Assembly (NCBI GenBank): GCA_016936295.1
Contig: JAFGYD010000224.1
Location: forward strand, 1 to 40,885
Direction of reading: 5' to 3'
DNA length: 40,885 nucleotides
Source of the DNA: Spirochaetales bacterium
GTDB taxonomy: Bacteria > Spirochaetota > Spirochaetia > DSM-2461
Shown here piece after piece: positions 17,339 through 24,469 of the stretch (position 1 is the stretch's first letter; each line of letters starts with the position of its first letter). The position numbers and the translations under genes were made by a program. Under the pieces are notes generated by a model. That model was not told where the DNA came from. It worked only from the letters and a program-made list of their open reading frames with translations, and did not search any database.

Positions 17339-18634
17339 TTATATTTCATTTAAATAGTCCTGAACAGATTGAGCAAGAGTTTTATAAATCCAGTCTCTTT
17401 TATCATCGTCATCTTCTAAAAGTGTAAATCTAAATCCCTTTAGTCCAGAATAAAACCCGGATAATGGAACAACACAAATTCCTGTCGCACCTAGTAGATA
17501 ATAAACAAATCTCTTATCATCTGGAACACCAATAACTGCTTCTTCAATGTAAGATTTTACACTCTGATTTTTAATTTGTAAAACACCTTGATTACTTAGT
17601 TCATTAAAAATAACGGTCATGTATAGACCTCCAGATGGTTTAATAGAGGTAATACCATTTATTTTGGAAAAATATTTCCATGCGTGATCTGCCCTATTTG
17701 AGAATTTATTAGCTCTTACTTTTAAATGTGTTGTATATCTTTCATCACCTAAAATTTCAGGAAGAACAATTTGAGGAAGTGTTGTAGAACATACTTCTAG
17801 CCTTTTTGCATTAATTATCGAATCGATATATGTTGAAAATTCAGTATCAATATGTCTATTGTAAACCTCTGCCCAACCACATCTTGCTCCTGGCCAAGGT
17901 AGTTCCTTAGACAAACTTCGCATGGAAATAGCTGGTACATTTTTTATTACATCCGATAAAAATGTCCATTCTGTATTTGGAAAAGTAACATTCGCATAGG
18001 TTTCATCGCAAATTATAAATAGATCGTACTTTTCTGCTAAGTTTACAATTGATTCTAAAATCCATTTTGGATAGACAGCACCTGTAGGATTATCTGGATT
18101 AATAATTAAAATACCGGCAATTGAATCATTGTATTTTATCTTATTTTCCATCTCTTCTAAATCTGGGAACCAATTATTTTTAGGGTCAAGGCTATAAGTT
18201 AAGTGCTCGTAACCTGAATGAGCAGCCTCTGCAGATGAGTGTGTAGAATAGGCTGGAGACGGGCCAAGAATTCTTGCCTCTCTTTTTAAATAATTATAGA
18301 CTTTACTTATTGCATCACCTAATCCGTTAAAGAAAATGATGTCATCCATTGTTATTTTGGTTGTACCACGTTTATTTACAATTTCAGATAAGAAAGATCT
18401 TGTTTCAAGATGCCCCTGACTATCGGTATAACCAAAGCTTAAGCTATCCTGAGCTCGCTCGCTAACTTTATCTCTTATCCAACTGCTTACAATCTCACCT
18501 TTCTGAACAGGATCTCCAATATTTTCCCAAACAACTTCCTGCCCTAAACTGGATACTTTTCTGGCAATTTTAACTATTTCTCTAATTTCGTAGGTAAGTT
18601 TACCTGCCCCTTCATGTACTATACTTCTTCTCAT
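17339..18634 (-). CDS. PLP-dependent aminotransferase, class I/II
   Basis: This 431-residue fold-type-I aminotransferase has substrate/PLP motifs FGYTDSQGHLETR, FFNGLGDAIS, NPDNPTGAVYPK (PLP Asn), CDETYANVTF (PLP Asp) and SLSKELPWPGARCGW, with the Schiff-base Lys. The last third has the small domain with SGGLYMTVIF and a late Arg candidate in KGFRFTLL. It is longer than typical AspC. An aspartate- or alanine-type enzyme is possible, but specificity cannot be read. A ribosome site (aggag) is present. It is the first structural gene after the attenuator-like leader, whose ORF has four Ala and three Leu codons. Confidence 0.87.
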   Translation of the reverse strand: MRRSIVHEGAGKLTYEIREIVKIARKVSSLGQEVVWENIGDPVQKGEIVSSWIRDKVSERAQDSLSFGYTDSQGHLETRSFLSEIVNKRGTTKITMDDIIFFNGLGDAISKVYNYLKREARILGPSPAYSTHSSAEAAHSGYEHLTYSLDPKNNWFPDLEEMENKIKYNDSIAGILIINPDNPTGAVYPKWILESIVNLAEKYDLFIICDETYANVTFPNTEWTFLSDVIKNVPAISMRSLSKELPWPGARCGWAEVYNRHIDTEFSTYIDSIINAKRLEVCSTTLPQIVLPEILGDERYTTHLKVRANKFSNRADHAWKYFSKINGITSIKPSGGLYMTVIFNELSNQGVLQIKNQSVKSYIEEAVIGVPDDKRFVYYLLGATGICVVPLSGFYSGLKGFRFTLLEDDDDKRDWIYKTLAQSVQDYLNEI

Positions 18635-18670
18635 ATTAACTCCTGGGTACAGTTAGAAAGGGGTTAAATA

Positions 18671-18701
18671 AAAAAACCACAGTTTCTAACTGTGGTTTTT
18701 T
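18671..18701 (-). terminator. Intrinsic terminator in the leader, upstream of the aminotransferase
   Basis: Perfect stem aaccacagtt / aactgtggtt with a 3-base loop, extended by flanking A6/T6, and seven T after the stem on the minus strand. It stands 36 bases upstream of the aminotransferase start codon, in a divergent intergenic region where no gene ends. That placement points to transcription attenuation rather than gene end. Confidence 0.85.
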
Positions 18702-18720
18702 AATGTTTAAATACGACAAA

Positions 18721-18789
18721 CTACCACAGCAAATGCAATGCTTTGGCGCTGGCTGAGATAGTATTTGTTTTAGCAATATATATAAACAT
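18721..18789 (-). CDS. Putative 22-residue leader peptide (attenuation)
   Basis: The ORF runs ATG to TAG and encodes MFIYIAKTNTISASAKALHLLW. Its ATG lies exactly where the promoter TTGACC-17-TATAGT should start transcription (6 bases after the -10), so it would be a leaderless message. The last codons TTG CTG TGG TAG coincide with region 2 of the attenuator. Ala codons at 6, 13, 15, 17 and Leu at 18, 20, 21 are candidate sensing codons. GC-rich codons (GCC AGC GCC, CTG TGG) stand out in this AT-rich DNA and fit the pairing constraint. A short ORF can arise by chance, so translation is unproven. Confidence 0.6.
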   Translation of the reverse strand: MFIYIAKTNTISASAKALHLLW

Positions 18790-18795
18790 ACAAAT

Positions 18796-18824
18796 ACTAT
18801 ATATTCCTAATTATTATTGGTCAA
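18796..18824 (-). promoter_or_regulatory. Promoter of the leader/aminotransferase operon
   Basis: On the minus strand TTGACC, a 17-base spacer and TATAGT, both close to consensus. The -10 ends 6 bases before the leader ATG at 18789. It overlaps the divergent promoter of the GGDEF gene. Confidence 0.8.
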
Positions 18825-18828
18825 TATA

Positions 18829-18837
18829 TGTTATAAT
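18829..18837 (+). promoter_or_regulatory. Extended -10 promoter of the REC-GGDEF gene
   Basis: TGTTATAAT is a perfect extended -10. It ends 6 bases before the ATG at 18844, predicting a leaderless mRNA. No Shine-Dalgarno is present. RNA polymerase here would clash with polymerase on the divergent promoter at 18796-18824. Confidence 0.7.
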
Positions 18838-18843
18838 TACATT

Positions 18844-20091
18844 ATGAGTAAAAGAATTTTATTTATTGAAAAAAGTGATTTTTTTGGTAGAGCAACAAAA
18901 TATAAATTAGAAACCACAACCGATTTTCAAATTTTATGGTACAGATCAAACATGGAATATGTTACAGGAAATCATGACTATACTTTACTGGATATGGCAA
19001 TAATTGATTATAACGAGGGTGATACATATACAAATTCAATGCTGGATATATGCTTTAAAAACAAAATCCCAATTGTATTATTAGCTAGTAAAATAACCCC
19101 TACGTTACAAGAGAAGATGTGGAGTCTGCAGGCTATAGATTATATTATTAAAGGATATAACTATAGTATAGACAATATTATAGATATTATAACAAGATAT
19201 TTTAGTAACAACACATCTGGAATTTTATTAGTTGATAACTGTATAGAATCACGTAAACACCTTAAAAAATTACTAAAACTACACAGGTACAGGATATTCG
19301 AATCTTCAAATGAGACGGAATCCCTGGAAATTCTAAAGGAACATCAAGAAATTATTAAGTTGGTCATTGTTGGACATAACGATCCTGAATTAAATGGGTT
19401 AGAATTAACTTCAGAAATTAGAAGACACTATTCTATGGACAAATTAGCAATAATAGGAGTTTCCCTACAGGGAAATCACTCATTAATGGTTCAATTTATA
19501 AAAAGTGGTGCAAATGATTTTATTAGTAAACCATTTATAAGTGAACTCTTATACTGCAGGGTTATTCAAAATATAAAAGTAGTTGAATATTTTAACAAAA
19601 TTAAAGAGCTAGCAATTATTGACCCATTAACAGGATTAAACAATAGGCATTTTATTAAAGAGGCTGAATCTATTATTATTGAAAATTCCAAAAGACATAA
19701 TTTAGTTATTTGCGGAGCAATGATTGATATAGACGACTTTAAAGCAATAAATGATACATGGGGTCATGATGCGGGTGATATTGTTCTTAAAGAGATCTCA
19801 AAGGTATTAAAAAATTCAATAAGAAAATCTGATATAATAATTAGGTATGGTGGTGAAGAATTTCTTATTATAGGAAATAATTTAGACCCAATCCATGCAG
19901 AAAAATTCTTTAATAAACTAAGGGTGACTATTGAAAATTTAAAAATTAACATAGGTAAAAAAATTGTAAATGTAACTATAAGTATTGGTGTGTGTACAAC
20001 CGAAGAAGATAATCTTGAACAAATAATAAATATTGCCGATAAAAAACTATATGAAGCAAAAAATAGTGGGAAGAATAGGGTTATTATTTAA
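18844..20091 (+). CDS. Response regulator with two receiver domains and a GGDEF domain
   Basis: The start is placed at ATG 18844 (MSKRILFIEKSD, 415 residues); the ORF-track start at 18817 is a TTG inside the promoter. REC1 (about 1-115) keeps a plausible phospho-acceptor in LLDMAIIDYNEGD. REC2 (about 125-240) has the typical end SGANDFISKPF, but the acceptor position reads LVIVGHNDPELNG, with Gly in place of Asp. The C-terminal diguanylate cyclase has an intact active site RYGGEEF and an I-site RxxD (RKSD) four residues before that segment. It should make cyclic di-GMP. It shares a base with the following HDOD gene (TAATG), so they form an operon. Confidence 0.92.
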   Translation: MSKRILFIEKSDFFGRATKYKLETTTDFQILWYRSNMEYVTGNHDYTLLDMAIIDYNEGDTYTNSMLDICFKNKIPIVLLASKITPTLQEKMWSLQAIDYIIKGYNYSIDNIIDIITRYFSNNTSGILLVDNCIESRKHLKKLLKLHRYRIFESSNETESLEILKEHQEIIKLVIVGHNDPELNGLELTSEIRRHYSMDKLAIIGVSLQGNHSLMVQFIKSGANDFISKPFISELLYCRVIQNIKVVEYFNKIKELAIIDPLTGLNNRHFIKEAESIIIENSKRHNLVICGAMIDIDDFKAINDTWGHDAGDIVLKEISKVLKNSIRKSDIIIRYGGEEFLIIGNNLDPIHAEKFFNKLRVTIENLKINIGKKIVNVTISIGVCTTEEDNLEQIINIADKKLYEAKNSGKNRVII

Positions 20092-21575
20092 TGGGTAAAG
20101 TTTTTTATACATACTTTAATAGTGATAATATAAATACAATAACAAACAGTATTGAAGGTAAAAAAGAGTACTCCTGCATTATTCCCTACCATAGCGATGA
20201 TTCTGAACTACTAATTTCACGCTCAATCTTAAGTCTATTAAAAACATTCAATAAACATAAATATCACCATAAAATATCTATAATTGCCAATGAACTGGTT
20301 TCATCGGCTGATATGATAAATATAACAAGAATATTTTTTCAAGAAAAAAACTACAACTCCTTAACAGAAAGTGATTATGAGAAAGGTGTTGAAGCACTAT
20401 TTAATTCTTGCTTCATTGAGGATTTTAATAAAAAAATTGCTTATATTAAAATCGATCTTAAAGCATCAAATAGTAATTTTTCTATAAAACTAGAAACCAA
20501 TAGCCCAATAAACCCTATAGATAAAGAACTTATTGAGAAAACAAAACTTTTAGCAAACAGTAATAATATATACGACATATTAAGATATAGCGAAAAACAA
20601 CATAGAACTACAGGTTATGGATTTTTAATATCCATCCTACTACTTAAATCAATGAATTTAAGGTCCGAAATCATACAAGTTCTAAGTGAAGATGATAAAA
20701 CCAGGATTGAATTAAATATACCTTTAAATGATATTGTTATTAATAATCACGAACAAATCTCAAACGATGTACTAAATGAAATTATTAATTTACCGCAATT
20801 CCCGGATAGTATTATGAGACTTCAAAAAGAGATAATGGATCCAGAATGGGATTATTCCAGAATTTCAGATTTTATTCTTTCAGATTCATCCTTAACAGCG
20901 GAAGTTCTTAGATTAGTTAATTCACCAGTTTATAGAATAGAGGATCCTATTGATAAAGTATCTATTGCTGTAAAAAAAATAGGTATAAATGGTCTTAAAT
21001 CAATATTATACACTTTTGGAGCTTTAGAAATTCTTGAAAAGAACTATGATTTCCTAAAAATAAAAACATTTAAAGATCATCTTTTTCAGGTTGCTTTAAT
21101 TTCAAGCTATCTTGCAAATAAAATGGGTCTCGATATATTTTGTGAAGATATCTATGTGGCAGCATTAATGCACGATATAGGGAAAATAATAATTTTTGCC
21201 CTTGAACCAGAAATTGAAGAGAAAATAAATAGTATAAATCAATCTAAAAAATTACCATTGGATATTATTGATAATATTTTTGATGGTTATAACCACTCTA
21301 TTATAGGGTCTAAATTAGCTGAGAAATGGAATTTCCCCGAGAAGTATATTAAATCAATAAAATATCATCATACCCCTGATATTGTTCCTGACGAGTATAA
21401 AATTATTACATACTGTGTTTATTTAGGGAATGAAATATATCATACCATAGTGGATGAAAATAAATACTGTAATATTGACCCGGATGTACTTGGATTTTTT
21501 AATTTTGAATCACTGGAAAATTTTAATCAATTTATTAAAGAGCTAAGATCCCAGGGGATAGTAATGGATTTATAG
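20091..21575 (+). CDS. HDOD-domain signalling protein with an N-terminal HATPase-like region
   Basis: A 494-residue cytoplasmic protein. Residues about 235-430 form an HDOD domain: INLPQFPDSIMRLQKEI, SDSSLTAEVLRLVNSP, IAVKKIGINGLKS, and an HD motif in ALMHDIGKIIIFALEP followed by a later HH (KYHHTPD). HDOD proteins usually act as regulatory hubs near cyclic di-GMP modules. The first 215 residues contain IIANELVSSADM and TTGYGFLISILLLKSM, which resemble the N and G boxes of histidine-kinase-type ATPases, but divergence is large and ATP binding is uncertain. It is translationally coupled to the GGDEF gene. It ends base to base with the convergent kinase gene. Confidence 0.82.
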   Translation: MGKVFYTYFNSDNINTITNSIEGKKEYSCIIPYHSDDSELLISRSILSLLKTFNKHKYHHKISIIANELVSSADMINITRIFFQEKNYNSLTESDYEKGVEALFNSCFIEDFNKKIAYIKIDLKASNSNFSIKLETNSPINPIDKELIEKTKLLANSNNIYDILRYSEKQHRTTGYGFLISILLLKSMNLRSEIIQVLSEDDKTRIELNIPLNDIVINNHEQISNDVLNEIINLPQFPDSIMRLQKEIMDPEWDYSRISDFILSDSSLTAEVLRLVNSPVYRIEDPIDKVSIAVKKIGINGLKSILYTFGALEILEKNYDFLKIKTFKDHLFQVALISSYLANKMGLDIFCEDIYVAALMHDIGKIIIFALEPEIEEKINSINQSKKLPLDIIDNIFDGYNHSIIGSKLAEKWNFPEKYIKSIKYHHTPDIVPDEYKIITYCVYLGNEIYHTIVDENKYCNIDPDVLGFFNFESLENFNQFIKELRSQGIVMDL

Positions 21576-21587
21576 TTAATCCATTAC
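21561..21587. terminator. Hairpin spanning two convergent stop codons
   Basis: gtaatggatt / aatccattac, a 10-bp stem with a 7-base loop, covers the stop codons of the HDOD gene and of the kinase gene. No strong T run follows on either strand, so it may be a weak bidirectional terminator or an RNA 3'-end stabiliser. Confidence 0.45.
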
Positions 21588-23441
21588 TAACGATTTGTTT
21601 ACTCTATTGTAACTTGCTTTTAAACCTAAAGTTACTCCACTTGAAACATTAATTTTCTTTTCTAATGTGTTCCCTTTATAGGATAATAGAATAGTATGTT
21701 CTCCCGGAGTTAATATTAGATCAATCTTTCCGGCTTTAACCTTTCCAAGTTTAACAACGGTCTCACTTCTATCGCCCTTAGTATAAAAACGTTCACCATC
21801 TACTTTTATATCAATATCATCGGTTAGAGTTTCGATTTTAACAGTTCCAGGTTTAGAGTATAAAATAGCATCTAATTTTAATTCTGTCTGATCTGGACTT
21901 ATTTGCAATATAAACTCTTTGGTGTAATAATCCTTTAATGATATTTGGAAATATTGGATTTCTCCTGTTTTTAATGTTTTATCATTTTTTGAGAATTTGA
22001 CAAAATCATTACCCTTTTTAATGTAAATAGTTGCCCTCGATGTTAAATCCTCTTTGGTATTAAAATCCTTAACAGTGATTGTAGGATAAAATGGAAGAGT
22101 TTGAGGTTCATTATGGGTAAATACAAAAACTTGACCATCTTTGGTTTCGATATTTTTTTTCTGTTCTACCCTGCTTTTAACATAAATATTCTTCCAGAAT
22201 AAATTTCCATCAATAATTAATTTTAATCTGTAAGATCCTTCTGGTATATATAATTTTTCGGTCTCATATACATTGAATTCTTTTTTAGTCTTTGTATTTA
22301 AAATAAAATTATAGCTGGATCCTTCAACATATTTAATAACAGATCCATTCTCTTTAAAGAGCTTGGACCGAATATAAATCTCATCGAATTCTTTGTAATA
22401 AGTCTTACTTACATTTAGTTTGAGTTGAACAGCACCATGAGTCTTAGCCCTTAATATTTCATTACCATAGGTTCTATACCCCCAATATATGGCGGATAGT
22501 AAAATTAAAGAAATAATAATATGGGGTATAAAATTCTTTTTTCTAATTTGTGGCAGCGCGACTGTTTTTTCTCCTGTTACAAGGTTTGAAAGACTCTCAA
22601 TATACATATCATCTTTTTTTCCCCTAAAGTATTTTCTTAACTTATTTAATACTTCTTCCAAATCCTGTATTCGTTTATTTATATTCTTATTCATTAATTT
22701 TTTTATTAACTTAGAGCTATATTTTGAACATGTTTTATTGAATTTTTCGGGTTTAACATATTTACCTTTCTGGATTTTTGCAATATTTTCTGGTGAAATT
22801 CCACCTGGAAATGGTTTATTACTCGTTATCATCTCGTATAAAATAACACCTAATGCATAAATATCTGTTCTTTTGTCAACATTTGCACTATTTTCAAACT
22901 GTTCTGGGGACATATAAGATGGGGTACCTAAAGTCATACCTACGGTAGTTAAATCTTCGGAAGTATCATCGTCCATGGAAGCAATACCAAAATCTACTAA
23001 CTTGACCTCACCTTTTTTTGAAATTAGAATATTGGCAGGTTTAATGTCTCTATGAACAACACCTTTATTATGTGCATATTTTAAAGCTTTTGAAATTTCT
23101 TTTACAATATATAGTGCTAAATCGTTAGAAAGAGGACTTTCATTTCGTATTAATTGTTCCAAAGATATACCATCGATATACTCTAAGACAATATAGTAAG
23201 AAGATCCTTCTTTAAAATGATCGTATACATCTACTATATTATCGTTTTTAAAATCGATCATTATTTTTGCTTCTCTATTGAATCTTTCAATAAACTGATC
23301 GCTTTTATTAATTGTTAATTTTTTTAGAATTACATTACGTTTTAATGTCGGGTGAAACCCTTTATAAACAGCTCCCATTCCACCCTGGGCAATTAAACTC
23401 TCAATTTTATATTTTCCAATTGTTTCAGGCTGTTTATTCAT
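21576..23441 (-). CDS. Membrane-anchored Ser/Thr protein kinase
   Basis: This 621-residue Hanks-type kinase has all catalytic motifs: glycine loop IAQGGMGAVYKG, ATP Lys in VILKKL, HRDIKPANIL near residue 130, LVDFGIAS near 150, and the activation segment ending GTPSYMSPEQF. After about residue 270 comes a juxtamembrane region, one transmembrane helix (IPHIIISLILLSAIYWGY) and an external part of about 290 residues. Its end (VDGERFYTKGD...LTPGEHTILLSYKGN) resembles PEGA-type beta domains. It overlaps the upstream metallophosphoesterase gene by 8 bases, suggesting a kinase-phosphatase pair. Targets are unknown; the GGDEF-HDOD operon converges on it. Confidence 0.9.
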   Translation of the reverse strand: MNKQPETIGKYKIESLIAQGGMGAVYKGFHPTLKRNVILKKLTINKSDQFIERFNREAKIMIDFKNDNIVDVYDHFKEGSSYYIVLEYIDGISLEQLIRNESPLSNDLALYIVKEISKALKYAHNKGVVHRDIKPANILISKKGEVKLVDFGIASMDDDTSEDLTTVGMTLGTPSYMSPEQFENSANVDKRTDIYALGVILYEMITSNKPFPGGISPENIAKIQKGKYVKPEKFNKTCSKYSSKLIKKLMNKNINKRIQDLEEVLNKLRKYFRGKKDDMYIESLSNLVTGEKTVALPQIRKKNFIPHIIISLILLSAIYWGYRTYGNEILRAKTHGAVQLKLNVSKTYYKEFDEIYIRSKLFKENGSVIKYVEGSSYNFILNTKTKKEFNVYETEKLYIPEGSYRLKLIIDGNLFWKNIYVKSRVEQKKNIETKDGQVFVFTHNEPQTLPFYPTITVKDFNTKEDLTSRATIYIKKGNDFVKFSKNDKTLKTGEIQYFQISLKDYYTKEFILQISPDQTELKLDAILYSKPGTVKIETLTDDIDIKVDGERFYTKGDRSETVVKLGKVKAGKIDLILTPGEHTILLSYKGNTLEKKINVSSGVTLGLKASYNRVNKSLVMD

Positions 23442-24399
23442 TACTTATTTCTCCGTTTATATCTAATATTATTGATTCTAAATTTATTTCTTCGTTTGCT
23501 TTTATAAATGCAACACCGTAATTTACAGGATTGTGTATTTGAACTAATTTACCATTTGCCCGGGTATTATAAGCACCGGATACAGGTCTGTGACCAACAA
23601 AATAGTAGGCAATTTTACTATTACAATCAACTAAAGATTCTAGTAATTTTTCTACACTTCCTTCAGTAGATTCTGAATTCGCTGTCCATGTTAAACCTTC
23701 TGTAACATTAAAATTAGTCCTGAAATTTATAATTTCATCCTTAGTGTAGTAACTCCTTGGCTCAGAATGGGATATAAGAAAATTAGATCCTACTGCCATT
23801 AATGGTAAATTATACTCAAATTCAGAGTATTTATTCAAAAAATCTTCCCCATAAAATTTTAAGACCCACTCTTTAACAATCTCCCCTTCTTTTGTAAATT
23901 TACCAAAAGCGTGATTGCCATAACTATTTTCGTTTTTTATATTTTCATGGTTACCCTTTAAGAAAGTAAAGTAATTTGGGAACATTATTTTAAGTTCCAT
24001 AATAAGTTCCATAAGTTCCAAATTTTCAGACATCTCATCATCAATATGGCTATGAGTCTTAAAATTGGATGCATACTCTTTTTCAGCAGAGAGCCAACGA
24101 TTTTTACCTCGACCTTCGGAGTGAAAACCATCTCCAACACATACTACTTGAATTTTCTTTTGGGATAAAAGCTCAATAATTTCAACATTATCTATTTTCC
24201 AATTTAGTAGCTTATGAATAAACTCAACTCTTCCGTGTAGATCCGGTACAATTATAGTAGGAATATCTTTATATAGGGTTACGATCCCCCCTGGTAGACC
24301 AGCATCATCTAATTCTCTATTTTTATCAATACTCTTTAAAATATATGTTACATGATCAATCTTATCCATATATTCTTCTTTATCGGGCAATTCGCTCAT
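23434..24399 (-). CDS. PPP-like metallophosphoesterase
   Basis: This 321-residue protein has the calcineurin-type ligand set: PDLHGRVEF (DxH), VVCVGDGFHSEGRG (GD...RG), FLKGNHEN (GNHE), ISHSEP and YFVGHRP. This resembles PPP-family Ser/Thr phosphatases and Ap4A hydrolases. An insertion in the GDxxxxxGRG motif departs from the usual GDxVDRG. The order phosphatase then kinase with an 8-base overlap makes reversal of the partner kinase's phosphorylation a reasonable inference. The ATG lacks a ribosome site and lies 6 bases after a TATAAT. Confidence 0.85.
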   Translation of the reverse strand: MSELPDKEEYMDKIDHVTYILKSIDKNRELDDAGLPGGIVTLYKDIPTIIVPDLHGRVEFIHKLLNWKIDNVEIIELLSQKKIQVVCVGDGFHSEGRGKNRWLSAEKEYASNFKTHSHIDDEMSENLELMELIMELKIMFPNYFTFLKGNHENIKNENSYGNHAFGKFTKEGEIVKEWVLKFYGEDFLNKYSEFEYNLPLMAVGSNFLISHSEPRSYYTKDEIINFRTNFNVTEGLTWTANSESTEGSVEKLLESLVDCNSKIAYYFVGHRPVSGAYNTRANGKLVQIHNPVNYGVAFIKANEEINLESIILDINGEISNE

Positions 24400-24405
24400 A
24401 AATCT

Positions 24406-24411
24406 ATTATA
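24406..24411 (-). promoter_or_regulatory. TATAAT -10 of the phosphatase-kinase operon
   Basis: On the minus strand TATAAT ends 6 bases before the ATG at 24399, with no Shine-Dalgarno; a leaderless start is predicted. The -35 is not clear. It lies just downstream of the asnB terminator, marking a new transcription unit. Confidence 0.6.
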
Positions 24412-24441
24412 TACAATTTTTTTAAATCTACATATAGAAAA

Positions 24442-24464
24442 AAACCCGTGATTAACACGGGTTT
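24442..24464 (-). terminator. Intrinsic terminator of asnB
   Basis: Perfect 9-bp stem aaacccgtg / cacgggttt with a 5-base loop begins 5 bases after the asnB stop and is followed by a run of seven T on the minus strand. Confidence 0.88.
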
Positions 24465-24469
24465 AAATC

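Larger units (their letters stand above)
18635..18789 (-). promoter_or_regulatory. Attenuator-like leader of the aminotransferase operon
   Basis: The predicted transcript from about 18789 contains, in order: region 1 CUAUCUCAGC (18761-18752); region 2 GCUGUGGUAG (18730-18721), pairing with region 1 at 9 of 10 positions; region 3 ACCACAG within the 5' terminator arm, pairing with CUGUGGU of region 2; and region 4, the 3' terminator arm. Regions 1 and 2 lie in codons 10-13 and 20-stop of a 22-codon ORF. A ribosome stalled around codons 10-16 would free region 2 to form the antiterminator; one reaching the stop would mask region 2 and allow termination. A further 11-base match (UUUCUAACUGU, 18659-18649) to the region 3 arm and loop lies just before the ribosome site. 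All pairings were read by eye; the mechanism is inferred. Confidence 0.65.

Noticed and set aside
18635-18789. T-box, purine, SAM or other known riboswitch in the aminotransferase leader
   Set aside because: No T-box sequence (AGGGTGGNACCGCG) or other conserved core I know was found; the ORF and pairing fit attenuation better.
18817-18843. TTG start of the REC-REC-GGDEF ORF in the track
   Set aside because: These codons lie across the extended -10 of the gene's own promoter; ATG 18844 begins a normal receiver domain (MSKRILFIE).
22489-22860. Plus-strand 123-residue ORF
   Set aside because: It is antisense to the kinase gene, which has all catalytic motifs in the other strand.
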